From the NCBI GenBank assembly GCA_035502775.1, contig DATJUB010000035.1, forward strand, positions 1 to 64,000: DNA of 64,000 bases, given 5' to 3'. Source of the stretch: 67-14 sp035502775 (GTDB lineage Bacteria; Actinomycetota; Thermoleophilia; Solirubrobacterales; 70-9). The notes below the pieces were generated by a model, which was not told the DNA's origin, did no database searches, and saw only the letters and a program-made list of their open reading frames with translations. Both the position numbers and the translations under genes were made by a program. Below, in pieces: positions 33,066 to 41,774 of the stretch (position 1 is the stretch's first letter; the number at the start of each line of letters is the position of its first letter).

Positions 33066-34025
33066 TCAGGCGCGCGGGTGGCTGCCGGCATAGGCGTCCC
33101 GCAGCCGGGCGGCGTCGAGGTGCGTGTAGACCTGGGTGGTCGAGATCGAGGAGTGGCCGAGCAGCTCCTGGATCGTGCGCAGGTCCGCCCCGCCCTCCAG
33201 CAGGTGGGTCGCGAAGGAGTGGCGCAGGGCATGCGGCGAGATACCACCGGCTGTGGCGGCCTCCCGGACCCAGATCGAGAGGCGCCGCGAGACGTCGGAC
33301 GGGGAAAGACGGCGGCCGTTTCGCGAAAGGAAGAGCGCCTCCTCGGTGGGATCGGCGACCAGGCTCGGGCGGGCCTTCGCCAGATACACCTCCAGGGCCC
33401 GCTGGGCGGGCTCCCCCATGGGCAGGCGGCGGTGTTTCGATCCCTTGCCGATCACATCGATCTGTTCCGAATCGAAATCGACCGACCCGACCTTGATCGT
33501 GATCACCTCTTCGCTGCGCAGCCCGCATGAGTAGGCCAGCTCCAGCATCGCGCGGTCCCGGATCTCAAGCGCCGTCCGGGCCGGAACCCGGTCGAGCAGG
33601 ATCGCCATCTGTTCCGCGGTCATCACGGTCGGCAGTTTCGATTCGGCCTTGGGGGCGGAGACCAGATCGGCGGGATTCTGGGTGACCCGCCCGGTCCGGA
33701 GCAGGAAGGTGTAGAGCCCCCGGATCGCCGCGAGCTTGCGCGCGATCGTGGAAGGCGCAAGGCCCTGCGATGAGAGCGAGGCGGCGTAGCGGCGAAGGTC
33801 GCGGTGCCCGACCGCCTCGGGAGCGAGCCGCACCCGGTCGGCCCAGATCGCGACCTGGATGAGATCACGGCGGTAGGCGGTGACCGTCTTCGGCGAGGAG
33901 CCGACCGCGACCAGATCCCGTTCGTAGACCTCGATCGCCGTCGCCCATTCGGGGGCGAGACGGGGACCGGAATCCTGGGCGGGATCAGCCGATGTAGATC
34001 GGGGTGCCGACATCGACCCGGTCAT
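33066..34025 (-). CDS. Tyrosine recombinase, XerC/XerD type
   Basis: 319 aa. An N-terminal SAM-like core-binding domain (about 27-115) precedes the catalytic domain. The catalytic set is complete: Arg170 (CGLRSEE), Lys in GKGSKHRR (about 194-197), His265 and Arg268 (HALRHSFATH), His291 (LGHSS) and Tyr300 (VYTH). The probable job is chromosome-dimer resolution at dif; no att-like repeats or integrative element flank it. XerC versus XerD cannot be decided here. The start overlaps the L,D-transpeptidase gene by 41 bp; a start at Met5 reduces this. Confidence 0.9.
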   Translation of the reverse strand: MTGSMSAPRSTSADPAQDSGPRLAPEWATAIEVYERDLVAVGSSPKTVTAYRRDLIQVAIWADRVRLAPEAVGHRDLRRYAASLSSQGLAPSTIARKLAAIRGLYTFLLRTGRVTQNPADLVSAPKAESKLPTVMTAEQMAILLDRVPARTALEIRDRAMLELAYSCGLRSEEVITIKVGSVDFDSEQIDVIGKGSKHRRLPMGEPAQRALEVYLAKARPSLVADPTEEALFLSRNGRRLSPSDVSRRLSIWVREAATAGGISPHALRHSFATHLLEGGADLRTIQELLGHSSISTTQVYTHLDAARLRDAYAGSHPRA

Positions 34026-35025
34026 ATAGATCGATCACGTCAGGCACGGACATCCGCACGCAGCCGTGGGAAGCGGCCGAACCGAGCGATGCGGTGTCAT
34101 CGGTGCCGTGGATGCCGGCCCCGTCGAAGATGCCCATCCAGCGCGCCTTCAGCGGGTTCTCGGGAACGCCGCCGGGAACGACCTGGCCGGCCATGTCACC
34201 GGCCCAGTCGGAGTTCGGCACGGTCCAGACCGGATCCACCTGCTTGCTCTGCAGGGTGTAGGTGCCCGCCGGGGTCTCGAGACCGACCTGGCCGACCGCG
34301 ACCGTGTAGGTCTTGGTCAGTTTCAGGTCGTTCCAGAGCTTGAGCTGGAAGCTGCCGCGGTCGAGAGTCAGATAGGTCGGGTACTTCGAGGCGACCTCGG
34401 CGGTCGTGACCTCGGGCTTGGTGACGTTCACCTTGGCGGCCAGGGCACGGTCGCCTTCGCCGGAGTCGAGCAGGCCGGCGAGCTGCTTCTCCAGCAGATT
34501 GTCGCGGAGCTTGTGGCCGTCGGCCGCCTTGACCACGGTGAGCGAGTCCGGTCCGGCGGCGACCGAGGCGTCGACCGGGTCCTGGTTGACCCCGTCGGCG
34601 ACTTCGCGGACGAACTGGTTGACGGCCTTCTTCGAGTAGGTGACCGCGACCGGGATCCGGGCGTCGACGCTGCCGCCGGTGACCTCGCGGATGACCCGGC
34701 CCGGAAGCGAACCCTCGCGACTCTTCTCGAACGCCTGGTCGATGGCGCTGTCGATGTCGGCCTGGATGTTCAGATCGTTGACCGGCAGCTTGTAGGTCTG
34801 CTTCTTGAAGGTGACCTTCACCGGCTTGCGCTGAGGGGCGAGAACCTGGTTTCTTACGGTCTCGGCCGCCTGCTCGCGGTCCATGCCGGCGACATCGATG
34901 CCGTTGATGGTCACACCTTCGGCCAGTTCGTCCTTGTTGGCGCCGTCGTAGGCGTAGGCGGCCACCGCTCCCCCGATGAGGAACACGACTACTGCGGCGA
35001 TCAGAACCTGTGCTTTTCGTCCCAT
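33985..35025 (-). CDS. L,D-transpeptidase with VanW-like/PG-binding N-terminal region
   Basis: 346 aa. An uncleaved signal or signal-anchor (about 5-26) is followed by a peptidoglycan-binding type-4-like region (about 35-200) and a C-terminal YkuD domain with HGT (306-308) and the SHGCVR active site (319-324, Cys322). It forms 3-3 crosslinks in peptidoglycan or attaches proteins to it, outside the membrane. GAAGG upstream of the ATG and a TACAAT element at 35085 support its own promoter. Confidence 0.93.
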   Translation of the reverse strand: MGRKAQVLIAAVVVFLIGGAVAAYAYDGANKDELAEGVTINGIDVAGMDREQAAETVRNQVLAPQRKPVKVTFKKQTYKLPVNDLNIQADIDSAIDQAFEKSREGSLPGRVIREVTGGSVDARIPVAVTYSKKAVNQFVREVADGVNQDPVDASVAAGPDSLTVVKAADGHKLRDNLLEKQLAGLLDSGEGDRALAAKVNVTKPEVTTAEVASKYPTYLTLDRGSFQLKLWNDLKLTKTYTVAVGQVGLETPAGTYTLQSKQVDPVWTVPNSDWAGDMAGQVVPGGVPENPLKARWMGIFDGAGIHGTDDTASLGSAASHGCVRMSVPDVIDLYDRVDVGTPIYIG

Positions 35026-35084
35026 TTCAAACCTTCATTCCGGCGAAAACCGGGCTAGGAGAACCGACACGGAAATGCTCCGTA

Positions 35085-35090
35085 ATTGTA
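35085..35090 (-). promoter_or_regulatory. Candidate -10 element of the L,D-transpeptidase gene
   Basis: TACAAT on the minus strand, about 59 bp before the ATG. A TTTGCC/TTGCCC hexamer 15-16 bp upstream is a weak -35 candidate. Confidence 0.4.
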
Positions 35091-35144
35091 GATACCACGG
35101 ACAATGGGCAAATTCCTCTTACCGGTCGCAAGCCCCATTGCAGG

Positions 35145-35169
35145 ATCGCGGCGGCCGGGCCGCCGCGAT
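35145..35169. terminator. Perfect 11-bp hairpin after the SDR gene
   Basis: ATCGCGGCGGC (35145-35155) and GCCGCCGCGAT (35159-35169) flank a CGG loop, starting three bases after the SDR stop. The stem is very stable but no T tract follows. It may be a terminator of the GC-rich type or an mRNA 3' stabiliser. Confidence 0.5.
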
Positions 35170-35171
35170 GG

Positions 35172-36305
35172 CTATTCCTGGACGGGAGGTGAGGGATCGA
35201 ACATGGCCGCATCCTCACGACCTACGTCCTTGGAGGGCTCACGGATCACATGCGGGCTGTGGCGCAGGAATTCCTCCACCTCGGGCTCGTAGCGGTAGCG
35301 GCTCGCGACACCCGCCGCGACCGGGTTGAGACGCAGCCTTTCCCGCAGGCGGATCACCGATTCCCGCGACGTGCGGCGGTAGTGGAATCCGGTGGATTTG
35401 AACAGGCGATTGTCGAGGCCGCGGCCGAAACGGAGCTGGTTGATCATCTCGTCCGGGATCGAGATGCCGAGCCGCCTGGCGGCCGATGCCGCGAGTCCGG
35501 TTCCCCATGGGGGCAGGGCAGGCAGCGGCCGCTTGCCGAGCAGCGAGATCGTCTCGGTGAGGGTCAGGACCCCGTCCCCGGCGACGTTGAAGACGCCGGG
35601 CAGGTCGTTGATCGTCACGTGTTCGAGCGCGTGAACCACGTCGATCTCGTCGACGAACTGGTAGCGGGGATCGAAGCCGGCGATGATCGGTACGAGTGGC
35701 AGGGAGAAGAGATGGACATGCGAGGTGTCCACCTCGGCGCCGAGCACGTTGGCGAAACGCAGGACCGAGACGGTGACCTCGGGACGGCGGCGGCGGAAGT
35801 CGTCGACGGCCGCCTCGGCCTCGACCAGATCACGCTCGATCGGGGTCGCGGGCGGATGGGTCCGCACCATGTCCTCGGCGAAGAAGGCCGGGTCGTCCTG
35901 GGCGCAGCCGTACCAGTGCGCGGAGCTCTTGAAAACCAGCCGCCGGACGGGCGAGTCCGCGGCGGAGCAGGCGGCGAGGATGTTGAGGGTCCCGATCACG
36001 TTGTTCTCATGGATCGAGTCCGGCCTGGAGCCCGAGGGGTCTCGTTCGGAGTCGACCATCAGGCGGGTGTCCACGACCGTGTCGATCCTTGCCGCCCGTA
36101 CGATCTTCTCGATCAGACCGTGCTGTGCTCCGACCTTGACGTACTCGGTGCGTTCGAGCTCACGGGTCGGTTCCTTGGAGTCGACACCGATGATCGCCTC
36201 GATCTCCGGGTTCGACTCCAGCGCGTGGGCGAGCCGCCCGCCCCAGTAGGTCGAGAGGCCGGTGACGAGTACCCGGCGGGCGCCTTCTCCTTCCGCGGTC
36301 GGCAT
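35172..36305 (-). CDS. NAD-dependent epimerase/dehydratase (extended SDR, GalE-like)
   Basis: 377 aa. The N-terminal Rossmann motif VTGLSTYWGGRLA is a variant of TGxxGxxG found in actinobacterial GalE2/Rv0501-type proteins. IIGVDSKEP carries the acidic residue that binds NAD ribose. The usual YxxxK catalytic pair is not evident: SAHWYG stands where Tyr is expected, without the Lys four residues later, so classical epimerase activity is uncertain. The C-terminal 120 residues are basic and less conserved. Confidence 0.8.
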   Translation of the reverse strand: MPTAEGEGARRVLVTGLSTYWGGRLAHALESNPEIEAIIGVDSKEPTRELERTEYVKVGAQHGLIEKIVRAARIDTVVDTRLMVDSERDPSGSRPDSIHENNVIGTLNILAACSAADSPVRRLVFKSSAHWYGCAQDDPAFFAEDMVRTHPPATPIERDLVEAEAAVDDFRRRRPEVTVSVLRFANVLGAEVDTSHVHLFSLPLVPIIAGFDPRYQFVDEIDVVHALEHVTINDLPGVFNVAGDGVLTLTETISLLGKRPLPALPPWGTGLAASAARRLGISIPDEMINQLRFGRGLDNRLFKSTGFHYRRTSRESVIRLRERLRLNPVAAGVASRYRYEPEVEEFLRHSPHVIREPSKDVGREDAAMFDPSPPVQE

Positions 36306-36349
36306 GGTTTCATTCTTTCAGTCCGTCTCGGGCGCCGGACTCCGGACGC

Positions 36350-36355
36350 TAAAGT
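36350..36355 (+). promoter_or_regulatory. Candidate -10 element of the hydrolase gene
   Basis: TAAAGT lies eight bases before the GTG at 36364, in the divergent spacer with the SDR gene. No ribosome-binding site is present. Confidence 0.35.
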
Positions 36356-36363
36356 CAAATGGC

Positions 36364-37299
36364 GTGTCCGGTACAGAGACAGCCCCAGAGAACCCGCCGC
36401 CTCCCACCCATGACGACTACGGAGTCTCGGATGGTGAGTGGCTGCGGATCGATTGGCGGGAGCGGCTCCATGCGGTGACGGTCGATTCGGCGCTCGGCGA
36501 GACCGAGGTGAGCTACGTCGAGATGGGTGAGGGCCCGGCGGTGCTGTTCGTCCACGGGCTCGGCGGCAGCTGGCGCAACTGGCTGGAGAACATCCCCCAC
36601 TTCGCGCGAAACCACCGTGTGGTCGCGCTCGACCTTCCCGGGTTCGGCGCGAGCCCGATGCCGCCGCTGCCGTTGTCGATGAAGGCCTATGGCAATCTGA
36701 TCGTCAAGTTCGCCGACCAGCTGGATCTGGATTCCGAGACCGCCCTGGTCGGGCACTCGATGGGCGGGTTCATCGCGACCGAGGCCGTGATCCAGGCACC
36801 GGAGAGGTTTTCGAGCCTGACGCTGGTCGCCGCGGCGGGCATCACTTTCGCGACGATTCCCCAGAGCCGCAAGGAGATCACCCGCACCGCGCTGAAGCTG
36901 GTGCTGCCGCTGGCTCAGAGTCGGCTGGAACGCAACCTGGGCCGCAAGCGCCTCCGTTCCGCCTCTTTCAAGGGGATCATCGCCCACCCTTCGATGATCA
37001 GTCGCGAGATGCTCTGGGAACTAGGCTCATACGGAATCAAGTCGCCGGGGCTGCTCCAGGCGGCGTATGCCCTGGCGGGATACGACACCCGGGATCGTCT
37101 CGGGGATATCACCCTGCCGACCATGGTCATCTGGGGCAACCAGGATCGTCTGGTTCCGGTCGCGGCCGCGTACTCCTACGAACGCCGCATCCCCCACTCC
37201 GAGCTTCACCTGATCGACGATTCGGGCCACATGGTGCAGCTGGAGCGGGCGTCGAGCTTCAACGAGATCCTCGAGGATTTCATCTCACGCAAGAACTGA
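36364..37299 (+). CDS. Alpha/beta hydrolase
   Basis: 311 aa from the GTG start. Oxyanion motif HGLGG is at 64-68, nucleophile elbow GHSMG with Ser132 at 130-134, Asp in WGNQDRLVP and His in DSGHMVQLE. The overall shape is that of the MhpC/BphD-type family. There is no signal peptide; a Pro-rich N-terminus precedes the fold. The alternative upstream start overlaps the SDR gene and lacks support. Confidence 0.87.
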   Translation: MSGTETAPENPPPPTHDDYGVSDGEWLRIDWRERLHAVTVDSALGETEVSYVEMGEGPAVLFVHGLGGSWRNWLENIPHFARNHRVVALDLPGFGASPMPPLPLSMKAYGNLIVKFADQLDLDSETALVGHSMGGFIATEAVIQAPERFSSLTLVAAAGITFATIPQSRKEITRTALKLVLPLAQSRLERNLGRKRLRSASFKGIIAHPSMISREMLWELGSYGIKSPGLLQAAYALAGYDTRDRLGDITLPTMVIWGNQDRLVPVAAAYSYERRIPHSELHLIDDSGHMVQLERASSFNEILEDFISRKN

Positions 37300-37311
37300 C
37301 GGGCAAAGCGG

Positions 37312-37339
37312 GGGCGCGGCACCCGAGGGCGCCGCGCCC
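37312..37339. terminator. GC-rich hairpin between convergent genes
   Basis: GGGCGCGGC (37312-37320) pairs with GCCGCGCCC (37331-37339). It lies between the stop codons of the hydrolase and the DUF3089 gene. No T tract, so termination is only probable. Confidence 0.5.
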
Positions 37340-37344
37340 GGGGA

Positions 37345-38769
37345 TCAGCCGATGATCCCGTCCAGCCGCTTGATCTCCTTGTTCAGGCCGGAGATCTGCC
37401 TGTTCAGCTTCTTGATCTGCCTGCCGGCGCTGATCTTCTTGCGGGTGAAGCGCTTCTTGGCCTTGCATGCGGCCGCTTTCGGTGAAGCGGCCCTGGCGCA
37501 TTTCTTCGCCGAGCTCTTGATCATCCGGTTGGACTTCAGCACCTCGACCCGTCGCTTCTTCAGCGACTTCTTGAGCGTCGTGAGCTTCTTCTGCGCGGCG
37601 GCCTTCCTCACCTTCGCCGCGGCGATCTTCTCGCGTTCGGCGAGATCCGCGATGTAGGAATCGGACTGCGCCCGCGCGATGCTCACGAGGTTGTCTTCGG
37701 CCAGATTCACGTCCACCAGGTGGAGGTCGTTGCCCGGCGAGACCAGGGATGCCAGGTCGGGCCGCGTGTCACCCGGGGCATCGACCTTGGTGACGTTGAG
37801 CCAGTGCGCACCGGCCTGTCGCATGCATTCGGCGTTGTAGTAGTCCGGCATGGACACCCACGGGGTCGCGCCTTCGCTCGCCGGGGGATCGTTCGAGACG
37901 TAGTCGAGGTTCGCGAGCGGCCGTAGGCGACCGTCACCGCCGTCGAGCCGTGAAGGGTCGACGCAGACGACTTCGAACTGGGCCGGGTCGGGCCTGGTTC
38001 CGGGGAAGGACCAGTAGCCGGCGTTCAGCTGGCCGAATCCGGAGACCGCCCCGGGGTAGGAGCGGTACATGGAGTAGGCGACCAGACAGCCGAACTCGCC
38101 CGGCTTCGAGCAGGCCGGCACGTTCTGGTACATGCCGCCGACCAGCTGACCGATCGGAACGTGGATGTTGGCGCCGGGCAGGATCGCTCCGACCATCTGC
38201 GCCCGCAGTTCGGGGTTCGGATCGATCTCCTCGTCGATCAGGCGACCGAGGTGGGAGGAACCCTGGGAGTGGCCGATCAGCACGAAGCCACGGCCCTTGT
38301 TGTAGTTCGCCAGGTAGTCCTTCCAGGCGTCGAGCGCGCTCTGGTAGGCGATGTTGGCCGGTTCATCGAGATTGGACGAAGGGCTGGTGGATTGCCGGTA
38401 CATCGGCGCGTACACGTTGCAGACCCGGGAGAACTGGCGTGCCTGCTGAACGACGACCCGCCTGATCGGTGGATCCTTCGCGAGATCGGAGTTCGGGGTG
38501 TCCTGCGGGCTCTGGGTCGGGTAGAGGTAGAAACAGTCGACGGGCGGAGACTCGGCTTTCTTGTAGCCCAGCGGTCCGCCGGTCTTGCCGGGAGCGGGAA
38601 GGATGTTCCCTTCGACCGATCCGGCGCACATGTCATCGGTCTGTCCCGGCAGGCAGGCCCAGACCGTCGGTTCGGCCGCCGTGGCCGGACCGGCGAACGC
38701 AACCGCGGCGAAGCCGGCGACGACCGCGATCAGTGCCACCACTCGTCCCAAAGAATTCACACCAAGCAT
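37345..38769 (-). CDS. Secreted DUF3089 protein (alpha/beta hydrolase fold) with Lys-rich C-terminus
   Basis: 474 aa. Signal peptide about 1-32. DUF3089 core contains DCFYLYPT (78-85) and GHSQG with the likely nucleophile Ser168 (166-170). Several Cys probably form disulfides outside the cell. The last 100 residues are a Lys/Arg-rich coiled coil, absent from the second copy. A ribosome-binding site (GAGGAG) precedes the ATG. The substrate is unknown; family members look like lipases/esterases. Confidence 0.85.
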   Translation of the reverse strand: MLGVNSLGRVVALIAVVAGFAAVAFAGPATAAEPTVWACLPGQTDDMCAGSVEGNILPAPGKTGGPLGYKKAESPPVDCFYLYPTQSPQDTPNSDLAKDPPIRRVVVQQARQFSRVCNVYAPMYRQSTSPSSNLDEPANIAYQSALDAWKDYLANYNKGRGFVLIGHSQGSSHLGRLIDEEIDPNPELRAQMVGAILPGANIHVPIGQLVGGMYQNVPACSKPGEFGCLVAYSMYRSYPGAVSGFGQLNAGYWSFPGTRPDPAQFEVVCVDPSRLDGGDGRLRPLANLDYVSNDPPASEGATPWVSMPDYYNAECMRQAGAHWLNVTKVDAPGDTRPDLASLVSPGNDLHLVDVNLAEDNLVSIARAQSDSYIADLAEREKIAAAKVRKAAAQKKLTTLKKSLKKRRVEVLKSNRMIKSSAKKCARAASPKAAACKAKKRFTRKKISAGRQIKKLNRQISGLNKEIKRLDGIIG

Positions 38770-38882
38770 TGACTCTCCTCACCCTTGTCGGCCGGACCGG
38801 CCGCGTTGTCCCAACCCTCATTTTTGAGGATACCGCGTTCCCTCGAAACCGCCTTGCTCTCAACAACCCGCTTGAAGCGGGT
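38770..38882 (-). other. Hairpin-rich spacer between the two DUF3089 genes
   Basis: CCTCA-TTTTT-TGAGG (38815-38829) and AACCCGC/GCGGGTT (38865-38883) are both perfect. The second overlaps the stop codon of the upstream gene. Together they may end or attenuate the ilvD-DUF3089 transcript before the next gene. Confidence 0.45.
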
Positions 38883-40043
38883 TCACTTCGCTTTCGGCCG
38901 GGTTTTCTTTCGCTCCCGTTCAGCCTTCTTGATGTACTTCGCGGTCTGTGCCTTGACCGCGCCGACGAGGTTGCCCATCTGATCGCTCATCTCCGAAAGG
39001 TGGGTCCCCCAGGTCGGCCCGAGCCCTTCGGTGTGCCGTTGCCGCTGGTCGGCCGGGGTCGAGATGTCGTCCACCTGGAGCCAGTGGGCACCGTCCGCCC
39101 GTTCGCAGCGGGCGCGATACAGCTCGGGGAAGGAGGCGAATGGGGTCGGCGCGTCGGAGAATGCGGGCTGGAGATTCCCGTTGATGCCCGGGAAGCCGCC
39201 GGTGGTGTAGCGGGGCTTCAGGATCCCGCGGCTGCCGTCCAGCCGGGCCGGGTTCACGCAGATCACCTCGTACTTTTCGGGGTCGAGCCCGGTGGTGACG
39301 AGAGCCCCGGTGACGCGTCCGAAGGCGGAGTTCGCCGGTGGCTGGGCCGGGAAGCTGGAGCTGGCGATGACGCAGCCCGGCTGGGCGGGACGAGAGCAGG
39401 CCGGGATCTTCTTGAACTGGCCCCCGACCAGCTTGCCTTTGGGGACGTAGAGGTTGCCGCCGATCAGGGTCGCCGACACCAGCCGTCTGCGCAGGTCCGG
39501 TTTCTTGTCGAAGGTGTCGGCGAGCAGCCTGCCGAGGTGACCGGTGCCCTGCGAGTGGCCGAGCAGCACGATGCCCCTTCCCCGGTTGTATCGGCGCAGG
39601 TACTCGTTCCAGGCCGCCTTGACTCCCGCATACGCGGTATCGATGACCGTGGGGGTGATCGTGCCGGTGGCGATGGACAGCACCGTGTATTGGGGATAGA
39701 TCGGCGCGAACACCCGGCAGTTCCGTGAGAACTGGGCGGCCTGCTGCCTGGCGATCGCGTCAAGCTCGGGGTCCTCGGTGAGATCGGCGTTCGGGCCCAC
39801 CTGGCTGCTGACGGTCGGATAGACGTAGAAGCAGTCGACCCGCGGTTTCGGGTTGCGCTTCGGATCGACGACCGAGGTCTCACCTGTCGCGGTGACCACC
39901 GTCTCCTTCAGCGAAGACATGCAGGGATCGTTCGTCTTGCCCGGTTTGCAGAGCCACTTGAAGTTCCGCTCCGCCGAGGCGCCGCCGGCGAACAGCAGCC
40001 CGCCGACGATGATCGCGGTGAGGGCCGCGATCGTCCTTTTCAA
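38883..40043 (-). CDS. Secreted DUF3089 protein (alpha/beta hydrolase fold)
   Basis: 386 aa. Starts at a TTG overlapping the ilvD stop (TTGA) with GGGAG seven bases upstream, so it is probably translated with ilvD. Signal peptide about 1-24. DCFYVYPT (70-77) and GHSQG with Ser164 (162-166) align with the neighbouring copy, so the two arose by tandem duplication. The C-terminus is short and basic. Confidence 0.85.
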   Translation of the reverse strand: MKRTIAALTAIIVGGLLFAGGASAERNFKWLCKPGKTNDPCMSSLKETVVTATGETSVVDPKRNPKPRVDCFYVYPTVSSQVGPNADLTEDPELDAIARQQAAQFSRNCRVFAPIYPQYTVLSIATGTITPTVIDTAYAGVKAAWNEYLRRYNRGRGIVLLGHSQGTGHLGRLLADTFDKKPDLRRRLVSATLIGGNLYVPKGKLVGGQFKKIPACSRPAQPGCVIASSSFPAQPPANSAFGRVTGALVTTGLDPEKYEVICVNPARLDGSRGILKPRYTTGGFPGINGNLQPAFSDAPTPFASFPELYRARCERADGAHWLQVDDISTPADQRQRHTEGLGPTWGTHLSEMSDQMGNLVGAVKAQTAKYIKKAERERKKTRPKAK

Positions 40044-41734
40044 GTGATCGCTCCCAGGGAGGCCGAGCTGACGTTGTTCGCGTACTTGGCCATGACTCCC
40101 CTCTCGAACAGGGGCTTGGGCCGTGAGTACGCCTTGAGGCGTTCATCGATCTGTTCGACCGTGAGATCGACCGAGAGCAGGCGCTGATCGATATCGACGG
40201 TGATGATGTCCCCGTCGCGGATCGCGCCGATCGGTCCGCCCTTGACCGCTTCGGGAGCGACATGGCCGATCATCAGGCCACGGGTCGCTCCGGAGAACCG
40301 GCCGTCGGTCAGCAGAGCCACGTGTTCACCCATGCCTTCGCCGACGAGCGCGGCGGTCACCTGGAGCATCTCCCGCATTCCGGGCCCGCCCGACGGACCT
40401 TCGTTGCGGATCACGATGACGTCGCCCTTCTCGATGTTGCCTTTCTTGACCTGGGCGAAGCAGTCCTCTTCGCGTTCGAAGACCCGGGCCGGGCCGGTGT
40501 GGCTGCGACGCTCCGTCCCGGCCACCTTGACGACCGCGCCGTCGGGACAGATGTTGCCGCGCAGGATCGCCAGCCCGCCCTGGGCCTTCAGCGGGGCATC
40601 CACCGGCAGCACTACATCCTGTCCCGGTTCCTCGACCGCCTTGTCGGCCTCGACGCCGATGGTCTCTCCGGTGACCGTGATCTCTTCCTCGTGGAGCAGG
40701 CCGCCGTCTTTCAGGTGCTTGAGAATCAGCGGCACGCCACCGGCCCGGTAGAGGTCGGTGGCGACGTAGCGGCCGCCGGGCTTCAGGTCGGCGAGCAGCG
40801 GCGTGCGCCGGGAGATCTCCTCGAACACGTCGATGTCCAGGTCCACTCCGGCTTCGCGGGCGACCGCGAGCAGGTGGAGCACGCCGTTGGTCGATCCGCC
40901 GGAGGCGCAGACACAGGCGATCGCGTTCTCCAGCGATTTCCGCGTGATGATCCTGCTGGGCCGCAGATCCTCGGCCAGCACCTTCAGCACCAGCTCGCCG
41001 ATTCCCTTCGCGACCTCGTGCTTGTCCACATCCTCCGCCGGAACCATCGCCGAGAAGGCCGGGGAGATCCCCAGGGCCTCGAAGGCGCAGGCCATCGTGT
41101 TCGCGGTGAACTGGCCGCCGCAGGCCCCGTAGCCGGGGCTGGCGACATCCTCGAGCTCGTGCAGTTCCCGGTCGCTGATGTTGCCGGCGGCATGTGCGCC
41201 GATCGCCTCGAAGAGATCGACGATGGTGACGTCCTTACCTTCGTACCTGCCGGGCTTGATCGAGCCGCCGTAGAGCACGATCGAGGGAACGTCGATCCGG
41301 GCCACGCCCATGACCGCTCCGGGAATCGTCTTGTCACAGGCAGCGAGCGCGACGATCGCGTCGAACTGATATCCGCGGGCCATCAGCTCGATCGAGTCGG
41401 CGACGACCTCGCGGCTGACCAGCGAGGATTTCATGCCCTGGGTGCCCATGGTGATCCCGTCGGACACGGCGACGGTGTTGAACTCCATCGGTGTCCCGCC
41501 GGCCGCGCGCACTCCCTGCTTCACGTACTCGGCCAGGTCGCGCAGCCCGTAGTTGCAGGGCATCGCTTCGGTCCAGGTGTTGGCGATCCCGATGGTCGGC
41601 CGCTTCAGGTCCTCGTCGGTGAACCCGATGCCCTTCATGTACGCCCGGGCGGCCGAGCGGTCGGGTCCATCGAAGACGGCCGCGGAGCGGGGACGCGGCA
41701 GCGAACTGGAGGTTTGGGAGCCGTTGGTAGACAT
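40040..41734 (-). CDS. ilvD: Dihydroxy-acid dehydratase
   Basis: Iron-sulfur enzyme that dehydrates dihydroxyisovalerate and dihydroxymethylvalerate in valine, isoleucine and leucine synthesis. 564 aa, normal length. Cluster cysteines are in MPCNYGL (near 59), AACDKTIPG and YGACGGQFTANTM. The C-terminal GPSGGPGMREML and DGRFSGATRG motifs are intact. TAGGCT seven bases before the ATG suggests a leaderless start. No other ilv gene is adjacent. Confidence 0.97.
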   Translation of the reverse strand: MSTNGSQTSSSLPRPRSAAVFDGPDRSAARAYMKGIGFTDEDLKRPTIGIANTWTEAMPCNYGLRDLAEYVKQGVRAAGGTPMEFNTVAVSDGITMGTQGMKSSLVSREVVADSIELMARGYQFDAIVALAACDKTIPGAVMGVARIDVPSIVLYGGSIKPGRYEGKDVTIVDLFEAIGAHAAGNISDRELHELEDVASPGYGACGGQFTANTMACAFEALGISPAFSAMVPAEDVDKHEVAKGIGELVLKVLAEDLRPSRIITRKSLENAIACVCASGGSTNGVLHLLAVAREAGVDLDIDVFEEISRRTPLLADLKPGGRYVATDLYRAGGVPLILKHLKDGGLLHEEEITVTGETIGVEADKAVEEPGQDVVLPVDAPLKAQGGLAILRGNICPDGAVVKVAGTERRSHTGPARVFEREEDCFAQVKKGNIEKGDVIVIRNEGPSGGPGMREMLQVTAALVGEGMGEHVALLTDGRFSGATRGLMIGHVAPEAVKGGPIGAIRDGDIITVDIDQRLLSVDLTVEQIDERLKAYSRPKPLFERGVMAKYANNVSSASLGAIT

Positions 41735-41741
41735 GCGAGCT

Positions 41742-41747
41742 AGCCTA
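41742..41747 (-). promoter_or_regulatory. Candidate -10 element, leaderless geometry (ilvD)
   Basis: TAGGCT, seven bases, ATG at 41734. No Shine-Dalgarno sequence. Confidence 0.35.
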
Positions 41748-41774
41748 GTCGCCGATTCGGATCGTCATGCGGGA

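Noticed and set aside
33066..34025. Tyrosine recombinase as marker of an integrated element
   Set aside because: It is XerC/D-like in length and motifs, with host-like composition, and no attachment repeats or phage genes flank it, even though tRNAs are nearby.
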